Assembly: GCA_963930645.1 (NCBI GenBank) | Contig: OZ005660.1 | Coordinates: 198,233,427 to 198,297,426 of the forward strand | Direction of reading: 5' to 3' | Source of the DNA: Salticus scenicus | Lineage: Eukaryota > Arthropoda > Arachnida > Araneae > Salticidae | DNA: 64,000 bases | Part shown: piece after piece, positions 12,334 through 25,569 of the stretch | How the letters are laid out: the number at the start of each line of letters is the position of its first letter | Numbering within the stretch: position 1 is the stretch's first letter | Notes under the pieces: model-generated | The model's database searches: none | Told to the model about the DNA's origin: nothing | What the model saw: only the letters and a program-made list of their open reading frames with translations | Program-made: the position numbers and the translations under genes

Positions 12334-13348
12334 AAATAATAGTGCTCTCCTTCTAAAAAAAGGAAAACATTATTTATGTAATGGGATTGGTGGTTCCTAG
12401 ATGTACAAATTATAGAATAGATGCAACCGAACTTCAAAAATTTTTAGATACACATTTTCTTTGTATTTAACACATTAAAGTATTTATATTTTTAATATAA
12501 GATGCAATTTTTTGTGTGTGAGTGTGTTCAGTCTTTATTACATTAGCAATGCCATTGAGCCTATTTTAAAGCATGAAGCGTGCAAATTTTCTTTCATTTA
12601 AATGCAAGAAGCAAATGTATTTAAAGTGACTGCAAGAAGAAAATGTATCAGTCTCAATAGAAACAATAAATTGTAAACAGGAATTCTTTTTCTAATACTT
12701 TTTTTAATGATCATTAGCTGATTATGAGTGTATCGTTAAGTAATCTAAATGAACATATTGCACTTTTATTACGTAGAAGTTGCTTAAATTAGCCATATTA
12801 ATACTTTAAATTAGCCATATTAAAGAAAATATAAAACTTAAGAAGGAATGGAGATAAGTTTTAAGAATTAATTAAAAAATTAAATTTATTTGAGCTAGTA
12901 AATTTAATTGTTCTTATAATTGAACTTAAGTATCAAAGGATAATTTAATTTGGTAAAAAATAATTATTTTTGATCGATGTAGTATTCAGTGGCATTAAAT
13001 CTTCTGTTACTCTGGTTAGTGCTGCATTTAATGAAATACTTTACTATATATGTATGTATGTAAATACAGTCAAACCTCATTAACATGAACATTGTTAATG
13101 TGATTTACTTTTAACATGAAGTGTTTCCACAATCCTCATCAGAATGAATGTTAGTTTCTGATAACATGAACAATTCGAGTACAATTTCATATACTCAAAG
13201 TGTACACAAGTACCTATTACTAATTACTGGAGCACAAAATTTTGTTTGAGATAGAGTTATTCAGTAATATTTTTTCTTGTACACGAAGCATACAGACATG
13301 TCTATTACTTTTAATAAAAAAAGCACCACAAAACTGGCGTTGTAAAAA

Positions 13349-13442
13349 ATATTACTTACATACTTTGAATAAACACCATAAAATGCAATAAACTCGCAAC
13401 TATTGCATTTAATTGTGTTTATTCAAAGTTTGTAAGTAATAT
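13349..13442. repeat. Hairpin MITE fragment (ATAAACACC family)
   Basis: Arms 13349-13390 and 13401-13442 are near-complementary (TACTTTGAATAAACAC...TGCAATA). The same sequence family occurs at 13950, 37190, 46110 and 59375. Duplicate near 22163. Confidence 0.7.
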
Positions 13443-13949
13443 GATGTCTATTACTTATTCCTGCGATTGGTAATTTTGAGCCTGTACATATGTGATTTTG
13501 AGTTTTAATTTTTTTTATTTGTGACAATTATAATACCATACTTATTCAGTATTTTTTTTTTTTTTTATGGTGATTTTCTTTTATATATGTATTGCTTCTG
13601 ATCAAATTGCTTTTCTTCGATGTGTTTTCTTGTTTGGTTATATCGCTGAAAAGCTCCCTTTTCTATACTGCCAATGGAGGGTTACTATTCGGAATGGTGC
13701 CATCCTGGCGAATTCCAGAAAGTAATGAAATAGAAAAGGAAAAGAATAATATGATAGGGATGCACCGAACATTCGGTATTTGGCCGAAACAAACTATTCG
13801 ACTAGACGAATATTCAGTTTGGCCGAATATTAAATTATTCAACTAGTTGGAACGCACAAAAATTAAAATAATAATAATAATAATTATTATTTGAAAAAAA
13901 TTTGCCATTTTTAATTATAATTAAGATTTTCAGAGTAATTAAGAAATAT

Positions 13950-14091
13950 AATAACTACAGAACTTTGGATAAACACCATAAAATGCAATAAACGTGCAAC
14001 AATTGTTTCGGGTTGAAATAACACATGACCCAAAACAATTGTTGCAAGTTTATTGCATTTTATGGTGTTTATCCAAAGTTCTGTAGTTATT
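13950..14091. repeat. 142-bp hairpin with 64-bp arms (ATAAACACC family)
   Basis: Arms 13950-14013 and 14028-14091 pair almost perfectly around a 14-bp loop. They share ACTTTGGATAAACACCATAAAATGC and GCAACAATTGTTT with other family members. Duplicate at 22762-22903. Confidence 0.8.
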
Positions 14092-14589
14092 ACTTTAAAA
14101 CGTCAGTTCTGTGGTGCTTTATTATTATAATTATGAAATAGTTTATATTTAAAGGAAAACAATTATTTCATCTAATTTCAAGTAACATTAAAGAAAATTA
14201 TTAGTTACATTAGTCATAACAATTAATAATATCTAACAAAAGTTGTCTTTATCAATAACAGTATAACGATACGTTTCTAAGTTGAGTTAAGAAAGAACGT
14301 ACATAATTCACATGATGTTACAAGTTACAATCTAGGAAACTTGAAGAGATCAAACACAGGTCGGATCCAAATCTGGCAAGTAAAATGACACAAGTCATAA
14401 ATTAGCAGTTTTTAACTTGTCACTCAAAAACGTATATGAAGTGCCCCAACAGGCACGAAGAGTATTGCATCCCTATCTCAAAATTTATTCTCATGAGAGT
14501 GAGAGGCATTTACAACAGTTTTGATATAGGTTATCCAGTACGTTGTTACTTTAAAATTGATTTTTCTCAAATGCTGCGTTTCTGTTTTT

Positions 14590-14958
14590 TACTTTCTGTT
14601 ACCCATAGGGTCACACTCGGGTGCCTTCGGGCGGGGCGAGTTACAAGTATCTTACCCATAGGGTCGAGAAAGTATTATTTTAAGGTCAAATTTTTGAACA
14701 TGAGTTTTTGTTATATTTACATGTTCTGAGGTCCCCTGAATACAAAAATCATGTTTTTAGCGAATGGTCTGTGTGTCTGTCTGTTATCAGCATATTTCAA
14801 GAACAAATAGTAGCAGAAATTCCAAACTCGGTATTCTAAATGTGTATTATATAGGGATGCTAAAGTAAGCTTTTCGTTGAAATGAAGCAAATGGTTTGTG
14901 TACAGGGACACTCAAAAGTATTCAAATGCATTACGTCTATGGGAGAAATTTCAGGTAA
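14590..14958 (+). repeat. Repeat R1, truncated copy in unit 1
   Basis: Begins with TTACTTTCTGTTACCC and contains CGAAAATCATGTTTTTAGCG-like and TGGTCTGTGTGTCTG blocks shared with 23402, 24036 and, inverted, 44250 and 51570. Cut off at the duplication junction. Confidence 0.75.
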
Positions 14959-17355
14959 TAAAGGTCATATCTAAAAAGAATCAACCCCACTCGTAGCTCA
15001 CGCAAGCAACCCAAGATTTCATCCACAGCGGTTGCGCACTGACAACTGTCGTCACTCTAGTAATATAGGCACCCTAGTTACAACATAGCGAAATTAACAT
15101 CATTCATCTGTACAAAATCATATTTTTTATAGAATATTATTGTGCCGTAAAATAAAATTCAACTAACCAGGATTCTGAATAATAATAATAATAAATATAT
15201 GTATATAGCAGAAATTATAACGATATGCCAGTAAAGTAAACAGAAAAACTAAATGTTTGAGTTTAGAAGAACGATCTTACATTTGTTTTCATTGATTAAA
15301 AGGATGTTATATGTAAAATGCACTCTCATTGGTTAAAATGCGGTCCCTTCAAACACTTTTACCACGCCTATCTTGAAACGTCATCCCCGCCGCAGCAGTT
15401 GTCCGTCAAGACTAGCGTCTAGCCCTAGAGCCCCTAAATAAAATAATAGGCCGGCGCATCACCGCCATTTTTTTGCCTACGAAGAGGACAGCATTCCCGC
15501 TTGGCGTCCTTATCGCTTCCCTAATGATTTCAAGAAATCTTAATCTGAAGCTAATCCGGTCAAGATAAGAGCAATAAGCAACAATAATATTCTTAAAAAC
15601 ACATTTTTTTTCTCAGTACATTCTCAGGATGTCATTTTATTCTAAGGATATCCTATGGATGTACGATGCGTTGTTAGGGCGGTTTCTTTTTCTTTTACAA
15701 AATGTCGCCAAAACTCAAATACACAGTAATAGAAGGTCTGTGAACACTTTATATTCACTTCTTCAATGATTATAGCACTTTATCGCTAAACAAACTCCCA
15801 TATCATAGTTTACTTAGCTAAAATTATGAAATGTAATAAAACAAGTTACTCTAAAGTAACGTAAGACGATTAAAAAAAAAATGTTTGTGGTTTGTTTATC
15901 AGAGAAACGCGCTGCGTACACGTGGCAACCCTAAGGCAACAAAATGCCTGATGCGCCAGCGCTCGTATATATATATATAGGAGCCTTAGCTAGCCCTTGA
16001 CGGGCAACTGCTGCGGCGGGGATGACGTTTCAAGATAGGCGTGGTAAAAGTGTTTGAAGGGACCGCATTTTAACCAATGAGAGTGCATTTTACATATAAC
16101 ATCCTTTTAATCAATGAAAACAAATGTAAGATCGTTCTTCTAAACTCAAACATTTAGTTTTTCTGTTTACTTTACTCGCATATCGTTATATTTTCTGCTA
16201 TATACATATATTTATTATTATTATTGTTCAGAATCCTGGTTAGTTGAATTTTATTTTACGGCACAATAATATTCTATAAAAAATATGATTTTGTACAGAT
16301 GAATGACGTTAATTTCGCTATGTCGTAACAACTCAAACCAGTGTTGGCACGGTTTAAAACAACTGTTTTTTTTTTTTTTTTTTTTTCCCATAAAAAAACT
16401 ATTGGTTTTTTTCCTTTTTAAAAAACTTCAAAAGTTTCATTCTATTGTCCCCTTTTCAATTCAAATTTATAAATTATTTTTATGTAAATAACTTTTACCT
16501 TTAATTCAGTTTATTTCAATTGTAATTTTGCTTCAGAGAAGGTTTTAGTTATGTGTTTTATATCTGATTGGCTGGCTTTATTAAAAGCAATAATATATGG
16601 GGAAAAAAAATCTAGAAATTGTAGAAGAAAATAGTCTATATTAATTATCTTAAAAAATTATAAATGAAAGGGTCTAAATGCAGTAAAGTAAAATAAAATG
16701 AATAATAATGGAAAGCACCTTTATTTTGTACAAGATATAAAGTGAAAATTGCAAAATTAAAGACATTGCTCCGATCTTTGTTTTATTCAAAACTGGACAG
16801 ATTTTGAATTATCAAATAAAAAAGAAGCTGTGTTAAAATTTGTCCAGGTAGTAAAAAAAAAAAAAAAAAAAAAAACTCTGATTTTAAAATTTCATGCAAA
16901 AAGTTCTCCATTCAAGGACATTTAAAGAATTATTTCGTTAAAATGTAACAACACTAATATTCATGGTCACGCCATTTTTAATTTTTTCGTTTCGAAGCCA
17001 TTTTAGTGGGATGTGTTTTATATATTTTTAAGTCATTAAGTACTAATAATATTACAAATTTATCAGGAATTCTGAGAAACTGATTGTTTTCTATTTAGAA
17101 AATTTGTAGCAAAAAATAAATGATTCAGAAGTAAAAAACTCTGACCCACCTATACACGTTCATGACCATGAAAGGGCTAGAAGAAGTATGTGATACTTGT
17201 TATTTAAAAAAAGCTAGTTTTGTATAAGCTGTCATCAAAAGGGACACCTAATTTCAAATAATTTATAAGTATTTTTTAAAAATATTTTTTTAGAATTTTT
17301 ATAATATTATATAATAATTATTTTTTTTTATCCCAATGAAATATGAAATTAATTC

Positions 17356-17386
<31 letters not shown>

Positions 17387-19004
17387 CTACGTAAAAGTAA
17401 TAAATATTTTTGATTGTCAAATGCAATTTTACTATATGTAAACTATTTGAAAAAGTAAATTTTAGACCTCATTCATGGTGTGATGTTGGGGTTATAAGGC
17501 TATTTGACAGCACTTGGGTTTTAGGCCTGAGTAGAATGCCCTTAGTGTGTCTCCTTATGGGATCCTAACCAGTAGTTATGCAAGTTTCGGAGAAAATCAC
17601 GGAAAATTCCGATTGGCTAGGTCCGCGAGTGCGACTTGGAATTAAACTCGACATTTCCCGTCTATCAGCTTTAAAAAAAACACCATATTAAAGAAAAACA
17701 CTCTGTTTACGGTAGGTGCTCTATTGGCTTCGTTCTGTAATCCTTTTCACTTGCAAAAATGTTCATATAAAAAAGTTTTTTAACCAAAGAATGATTTTTG
17801 AGAAATTCACGAAAAATGAACTTGATTATACTGGGTTTACTTAACAACATATATTTTTTTACAAGAAGTATGCGAGGCTTTTTATTTAAAAAAAGCCAGT
17901 TTTGTGTAAGCTGTCGTCAAAATGAAAATTAATCAAAGGAATATTCAATTTCAAATAATTTATATAATAAATATATATATATATATGTGTGTATTTAAAT
18001 ATATTTTATAATTTTTATTACATTATATTATTATTATTATTATTATTTAATCCCAAGGAAATACGAAATGCATTCTATTAAAAAATGTCTACATAAAAGC
18101 AATGGATATTTTTTATTTAAAATGGAATGCAGTTTTATAGTCTTAGGCCAATCAGGTCTTAGACCTGAGTAAATACCCTGCCCTCCATAGTAGTTTTTTT
18201 TTTTTTTTTTTTTTTTTTAAGTATATTTACATTGTATTCCTGCGAGCTTCGAAGAAAACCACAGAAAACACCATGCGATAGGTTGGTGAACGCGACTTGG
18301 CATCAAACCCAGCATTTCCCGTCAAACAACTTTGAGAGCACAGCCATTCGGTCAATCGTGGGGCAGGTAAAAAACAAAATTCTTTAAAAACAAATGTTTA
18401 GACGAAATAATATGTTGGTGTTAAGGCAATTAACTACACGAGGCTTTTGTGACTCAGTTATGTGTCCTCAACACATAACCCAAGGAGTGAAAAGCGGGGG
18501 ACTTTTTAAGGGATACCAGTACATATTTACCTGAGTTTCAGAGAAAACCACGGAAAACGTCGAACGGCTATTCGACGAACACAACTTAAGATCGAACCCA
18601 GCACTTCCATTCTGCCAACTTCAAAAGCAGTATCACGCCACTCAGAAATGTGTGAAGATTGATATATTATAAGGTGAAAAATAAATTATTATTTTATAAA
18701 TATTAATACTTATAAACTAAATTAATCATATATATTATTTTAAAATAATTAGTTATATTTATAAAATAATTTTATAGAAACTAAATCATATATTATATTT
18801 GAAAAAAAATCCACTTTGTACAGCTTAATGTAATAATGACAAATCAGTCATAAAATACATTTATACTATTAAGATATTTAAATAATGAATAGAATCCTCC
18901 ACAACTGAGAAGTATAATAACAATAAGAAAATAATAATAATATTAAATAATTTTTTTCTTCTACTTATTTATAAATTGCTTATGAATTAAAATTGAAATT
19001 TATG

Positions 19005-19071
<67 letters not shown>

Positions 19072-22000
19072 TGAAAATTTATTATATACGATACATTTCT
19101 TTTCAGTCTACATTTCCTTTATTATAGATATCATTTCCCTCCCTAGTCCTTTAAATGTCCTTGTGTCCCTTTAATTCGTTATGATCTTGACCTATAAAAA
19201 TTGGCTCTTTTAAAATAACAAGTGTCCTATGCCGCTTGTAAATATTTATGCTGTTAAGAAAACCCTATATGTTCAAATTCATTTTTCGCCTATTTCACAA
19301 AAATCATTCTTTTCGTTAAAAAAATAAAATAAATGAGCGTTTTTCCCATTGAAAAGCATTGCGGAATGGGAAGATCGGACATCAGCCGAGAGTGGCGCCA
19401 TCGGTTACTCAAATAATTGGATAACACACATTTTACGCTAGTTTCCCCTCCAGTTATTTCTTACTCCGTGGTCGTAAGATAGTGAGGCACTGCAATACGA
19501 CTTGCGTTTTGTTTACATTTTAAGCCAGAGTTTGTGCGTAAGATAGTGTTGAGCGAGGCACCGCAATCCCAGCCCAGGATTCTTAAAAATACCAGGAAAG
19601 CGATAAGGAAGCTAAGCGGGAATGCCGTCCTCTTCCAAGGCAAAGAAATTGCGGCGATGCGCTGACCTAAATAGCCTCTACCACGGATATACAATCTTCT
19701 TCGTGGCCACGGATTAAGACCTCTGCTTTCGACCGATCATGGATGAAATGTCTCAGGGCTCAGTTGGATCGGTCGAAGTGATCCACAGGCTCGTCTCACT
19801 CTATGTGTCCTGGTGGAAATATCCTGTGATCGTTGTCTTCACTTTAAATTTTATACATTTACAGCCTTATTAATATTTTTATTAAAATGTGTATTTAAGT
19901 ACAGTTAGTTAAAAAGGAATATTAAAAAATCAATAAAGTAATGTAAATTTTTAAGAATATCTTTAACACAGGAATACTTTTCTGTTTCTGGTATATGAAT
20001 AATGACAGATATAATTTCTATTTTGTGAAAGGTACAAGTTAATTACTCAAAAAATTTGCCGTTATTACGTGTACATGTTTCTCTGAAATGTTAAAAATTA
20101 ATTAGCAAAGAAAGGTTTTTCCTTCATTATATTCATGCAATATATGGAAATTTTTGCCAACCATCTCTAATAATGCCTAATACACATAAATAAATGAATA
20201 AATAAATACAACATACCTACAAAAATTAATAGAGTTCTAACAACCATGTGACTTTCTTATTAGCAACCGTACTTTGCTGAAGTACAATGCTAATTTTTCC
20301 ATGCCTTTGGAAGCATAGTAGTCGAATTTTTTTTATGCTTTTACAAATACATTTACAACACTGTGTTACAAATTTATTGTAACACTATTCCGCAATGATA
20401 AAATGGGTCAGTGGGGTCAACTGTCCCTCAGCAAACATGCTCGTGACGTCATCTGTTAGAACTCTGGTAACGCTGAAATTTTGTGATGTTGTTTTCTGAT
20501 GTTTACAGATGGCGTCAGCGTACAATACTTCCTTCTCTCCAGCTTCCGCAATGTTATTCAATGGGGAAATGTCTCGTTTTAATTTTTTTTTATTTTTTTT
20601 TAATAATATCAAGCTGAAAAAATTTCGATTGAAAGCAAATTTCATTAAATAGAGTATTCTAAGCAAAATGTTTTTTTTAAGAGCCATTTTATACTAATTT
20701 TACTTTGAAAGAGAACTTTTAAAAAATTACGATCCTTGTGAACCGAAGCTAGCTAAAACAGACTATTGGGAGGAAGGAGAATGGAGATCGTTTGTATGGG
20801 GCTTACTTTATTCTCATCGAGATCATCTCGAGATCGAGAGTGACGTCTTTCGTTATTTTCTGGAAACGATACTTCAATAACGAAGTGTGCAGGAATTGGT
20901 ACTTTATTCCTCTCGTCCGATAAGTGAAATAGAGATATCGACAGTAAGTCCCTCCCTTCGAAATAACATAACAGCGAAGGAGGGGTTACTTTTAGCTTCT
21001 TCTTCGCATTTTTTAACCAATGAAAAAATAGAAAACTATTTTCTGAGATTCATGGCGAACGTTAACTGTAATCGGCTTCGAATCGCACATGCGTGCTGTT
21101 TGTTTGTTGTCGAATTGTTTACAAATTGCATGCGCTTATTATTTTAAAAATAATAGTGCTCTCCTTCTAAAAAAAGGAAAACATTATTTATGTAATGGGA
21201 TTGGTGGTTCCTAGATGTACAAATTATAGAATAGATGCAACCGAACTTCAAAAATTTTTAGATACACATTTTCTTTGTATTTAACACATTAAAGTATTTA
21301 TATTTTTAATATAAGATGCAATTTTTTGTGTGTGAGTGTGTTCAGTCTTTATTACATTAGCAATGCCATTGAGCCTATTTTAAAGCATGAAGCGTGCAAA
21401 TTTTCTTTCATTTAAATGCAAGAAGCAAATGTATTTAAAGTGACTGCAAGAAGAAAATGTATCAGTCTCAATAGAAACAATAAATTGTAAACAGGAATTC
21501 TTTTTCTAATACTTTTTTTAGTGATCATTAGCTGATTATGAGTGTATCGTTAAGTAATCTAAATGAACATATTGCACTTTTATTACGTAGAAGTTGCTTA
21601 AATTAGCCATATTAATACTTTAAATTAGCCATATTAAAGAAAATATAAAACTTAAGAAGGAATGGAGATAAGTTTTAAGAATTAATTAAAAAATTAAATT
21701 TATTTGAGCTAGTAAATTTAATTGTTCTTATAATTGAACTTAAGTATCAAAGGATAATTTAATTTGGTAAAAAATAATTATTTTTGATCGATGTAGTATT
21801 CAGTGGCATTAAATCTTCTGTTACTCTGGTTATTGCTGCATTTAATGAAATACTTTACTATATATATATGTATGTAAATACAGTCAAACCTCATTAACAT
21901 GAACATTGTTAATGTGATTTACTTTTAACATGAAGTGTTTCCACAATCCTCATCAAAATGAATGTTAGTTTCTGATAACATGAACAATTCGAGTACAATT

Positions 22001-23769
22001 TCATATACTCAAAGTGTACACAAGTACCTATTACTAATTACTGGAGCACAAAATTTTGTTTGAGATAGAGTTATTCAGTAATATTTTTTCGTGTACACGA
22101 AGCATACAGACATGTCTATTACTTTTAATAAAAAAAGCACCACAAAACTGGCGTTGTAAAAAATATTACTTACATACTTTGAATAAACACCATAAAATGC
22201 AATAAACTCGCAACTATTGCATTTAATTGTGTTTATTCAAAGTTTGTAAGTAATATGATGTCTATTACTTATTCCTGCGATTGGTAATTTTGAGCCTGTA
22301 CATATGTGATTTTGAGTTTTAATTTTTTTTATTTGTGACAATTATAATACCATACTTATTCAGTATTTTTTTTTTTTTATGGTGATTTTCTTTTATATAT
22401 GTATTGCTTCTGATCAAATTGCTTTTCTTCGATGTGTTTTCTTGTTTGGTTATATCGCTGAAAAGCTCCCTTTTCTATACTGCCAATGGAGGGTTACTAT
22501 TCGGAATGGTGCCATCCTGGCGAATTCCAGAAAGTAATGAAATAGAAAAGGAAAAGTATAATATGATAGGGATGCACCGAATATTCGGTATTTGGCCGAA
22601 ACAAACTATTCGACTAGACGAATATTCAGTTTGGCCGAATATTAAATTATTCAACTAGTTGGAACGCACAAAAATTAAAATAATAATAATAATAATAATT
22701 ATTTGAAAAAAATTTGCCATTTTTAATTATAATTAAGATTTTCAGAGTAATTAAGAAATATAATAACTACAGAACTTTGGATAAACACCATAAAATGCAA
22801 TAAACGTGCAACAATTGTTTCGGGTTGAAATAACACATGACCCAAAACAATTGTTGCAAGTTTATTGCATTTTATGGTGTTTATCTAAAGTTCTGTAGTT
22901 ATTACTTTAAAACGTCAGTTCTGTGGTGCTTTATTATTATAATTATGAAATAGTTTATATTTAAAGGAAAACAATTATTTCATCTAATTTCAAGTAACAT
23001 TAAAGAAAATTATTAGTTACATTAGTCATAACAATTAATAATATCTAACAAAAGTTGTCTTTATCAATAACAGTATAACGATACGTTTCTAAGTTGAGTT
23101 AAGAAAGAACGTACATAATTCACATGATGTTACAAGTTACAATCTAGGAAACTTGAAGAGATCAAACACAGGTCGGATCCAAATCTGGCAAGTAAAATGA
23201 CACAAGTCATAAATTAGCAGTTTTTAACTTGTCACTCAAAAACGTATATGAAGTGCCCCAACAGGCACGAAGAGTATTGCATCCCTATCTCAAAATTTAT
23301 TCTCATGAGAGTGAGAGGCATTTACAACAGTTTTGATATAGGTTATCCAGTACGTTGTTACTTTAAAATTGATTTTTCTCAAATGCTGCGTTTCTGTTTT
23401 TTACTTTCTGTTACCCATAGGGTCACACTCGGGTGCCTTCGGGCGGGGCGAGTTACAAGTATCTTACCCATAGGGTCGAGAAAGTATTATTTTAAGGTCA
23501 AATTTTTGAACATGAGTTTTTGTTATATTTACATGTTCTGAGGTCCCCTGAATACGAAAATCATGTTTTTTGCGAATGGTCTGTGTGTCTGTCTGTTATC
23601 AGCATATTTCAAGAACAAATAGTAGCAGAAATTCCAAACTCGGTATTCTAAATGTGTATTATATAGGGATGCTAAAGTAAGCTTTTCGTTGAGATGAAGC
23701 AAATGGTTTGTGTACAGGGACACTCAAAAGTATTCAAATGCATTACGTCTATGGGAGAAATTTCAGGTA
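14959..23769. repeat. Unit 2 of the 8.8-kb direct tandem duplication
   Basis: This is the second copy of 6143-14958. It opens with only the last ~118 bp of the 2826-6260 transposon (end at 15076, target repeat GTTACAAC at 15077-15084). It carries one full fold-back half (arms ending near 15430 and 15980-16970) and runs past 23769 into single-copy sequence. Its hAT-like element continues to 26307, so this unit's right side is ancestral and unit 1's right side is the duplication junction. Confidence 0.85.
17495..18650 (-). repeat. Duplicate cluster of the three SINE copies
   Basis: Unit-2 counterparts of the SINEs at 8680, 9325 and 9605, at about 17495-17675, 18140-18350 and 18420-18650, with a longer T-run at 18194-18218. 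Confidence 0.6.
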
Positions 23770-23970
23770 AGTAGAGTTTAACGTCTATAGACTGCACTAA
23801 ACCGAATGAAACGAAGATATATTGGGGGGGGGGGAAGTCCTCCGTCGAGGGGAGTAATTTTTCATGATGGGTATCTTTCAAAAGAGCTCGCCAATACCTT
23901 TAAAAAGCATTGTTTAACCATCGATCTGCGATAATTTAAAATAAAGTTATCAACTTTTTTTATTTTTAAC

Positions 23971-23990
<20 letters not shown>
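23402..23990 (+). repeat. Repeat R1, copy A
   Basis: Complete continuation of the copy truncated at 14958. It includes a G-run (23824-23834) and the GTCGAGGGGAG motif, and ends near an A-run. It is directly followed by copy B. Confidence 0.75.
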
Positions 23991-24001
<11 letters not shown>

Positions 24002-24842
24002 AAAAATTAATGTAATATTGGGAATAAATTCAACTTTTTACTTTCTCTTACCCGTAAGAGAAAGTATTGTTTTTGGGTCAAATTTTCGAAAGTGAGATTT
24101 TGTTATATTTCCATGTTTTAAGGTCGCCTGAATACGAAAATCATGTTTTTAGCGGTTGGTCTGTGTGTGCATGTGTCTGTCTGTTATCCGCATATCTCAG
24201 AAACAAATTATGGCAGAAAGTTTAAACTTGGTATTCTAAATGTGTATCATATAAGGATGCTACACTAAACTTTTCATTAAGATCAAGCAAATGGTTTGTG
24301 TACAGGGACATTCAAAAGTATTCAAACATTATGTCTTTGGAGGAAATTGCAGGTAAGTTGAGTTTAACATCTATAGAGTGCACTAAACAAAATGAAACGA
24401 ATATATATTTTTTGTAACAGAGATAGTCAACTGGGAAAAAAAAATTGTGTATGTAGAAGCCTTGCCTCTCTCCACCCTGGGGGGAAGTCCCCCCTCGAGG
24501 GGAGTAAAATTTCATGATGGGTATCTTTCAAAAGAGCTTGCCAATACCTTTAAAACGAATGGTTGAACCATCGATCTGTGATAATTTAAAATAAAGTTAT
24601 CAATTTTTTTCATTTTTAATAACAAAAAAAAAAAAAAAAAATATTTTTTTTATAAATGTAATATTAAGGATAAATTTAACTTTTTTTTTTTTTTTTTTTG
24701 ATTTTTAGTGTTATACTACTTCTCTAATATGGAAATCGTCGATAACTTTTTAAAATAATAATTTTAATAAATTATTTTTTAAAAACCGAATCAAATTCTA
24801 TTGAAATGCAGGTGCATTAATGAAACGGGGGGTTGAGGTGGG

Positions 24843-25146
24843 CAGGGGTGCAGAAAATGTTCAAACCTCGGAAATTTTCCCCAAACACAGTATAAATTTC
24901 CCTCAATAATGCAAAAATCTACTTTGCTATACAAAGTCATTTGTTCTATGTAATAAATCTTTAAGAGAATAAGTATACAGTGTATCATAAAAATATCGCT
25001 GTTAGTGTATAAGCACTTCAAAGTAGCAAATTGTTATTTTTGATTTACATTTTTATTTTCTCTTAAAAAAATATTCAAAATTTCCCCAGTCAGTTTAAAT
25101 TTCCCCCGAACCTCGTTCGGGCGTTCGGACATATTCAGCACCCCTG
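24843..25146. mobile_element. 304-bp hAT MITE with 8-bp target duplication
   Basis: The ends CAGGGGTGC and GCACCCCTG are inverted, with further pairing (GAAAATGTTCAAACC against GAATATGTCCGAACG). The flanks are GAGGTGGG and GAGGTGAG (7 of 8 identical). The corresponding site in R1 copy C is uninterrupted. CAGGG ends and 8-bp duplications are hAT hallmarks. Confidence 0.8.
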
Positions 25147-25273
25147 GAGGTGAGCGGTAGCCCCCTCACACAGAACTAATTATCACATAAAATTCTTACG
25201 AAGATTGAATTGTTTAACACAGGTTTACAAAACAGTACTTGTTATCTTACCTCTTAATCACAAACCTGTATTT

Positions 25274-25518
25274 GAGGAGCAAACATACAAACCGTGTTTT
25301 CTCCTTCGGATACAAATTTTCAGACAACACAAAGACTGATAAATTAAAAAATAACTAAACTTAAAAACTAATTTTCATTTGTTTAAATGTATTACTAGAT
25401 ACTAGGACAATATGTAGACATATCTAGGAAGATATGTAGACATACTACTTTTATGTTGAAAAATCACTAACTCAAGTTTCTATTTTTGGAGAAAACACGG
25501 TTTGAATGTTTGCTCCTC
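25274..25518. mobile_element. 245-bp MITE with ~31-bp inverted ends and 4-bp target repeat
   Basis: GAGGAGCAAACATACAAACC at the left is mirrored at the right end, with few mismatches over about 31 bp. ATTT occurs on both sides and once in the empty site of R1 copy C (CTGTATTTATAG). The superfamily is unresolved. Confidence 0.75.
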
Positions 25519-25569
25519 ATTTATAGTATTAAATTTCAGGGTAAGAGAAAGTCGTGTTAGTGACACACC

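Larger units (their letters stand above)
6143..14958. repeat. Unit 1 of an 8.8-kb direct tandem duplication
   Basis: Every landmark in this interval recurs 8812-8816 bp downstream in the same order and orientation. The differences I saw are scattered single bases and homopolymer or microsatellite lengths. Unit 1 begins TAAAGGTC at 6143, inside the right end of the 2826-6260 transposon. It ends in CAGGTAA at 14958, inside a hAT-like element. The junction is a simple join with at most a few bases of microhomology. Confidence 0.85.
13755..14958. mobile_element. Left part of hAT-like element, cut by the tandem duplication
   Basis: Starts with the terminal repeat TAGGGATGCACCG preceded by ATATGA, as in the full copy at 22567, and stops at the unit-1/unit-2 junction. 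Confidence 0.75.
24036..25560 (+). repeat. Repeat R1, copy B, interrupted by two MITEs
   Basis: Same order of blocks as copy A, then a tail (CATTAATGAAACGGGGGG, ACAGTACTTGTTATCTTACC, GAGAAAGTCGTG) that recurs in copy C. Two insertions, 24843-25146 and 25274-25518, are absent from copy C. Confidence 0.75.

Noticed and set aside
14436..14729. 97-codon plus-strand frame, also at 23248-23541
   Set aside because: It runs into repeat R1, has no recognisable domain, and its conservation is explained by the tandem duplication.
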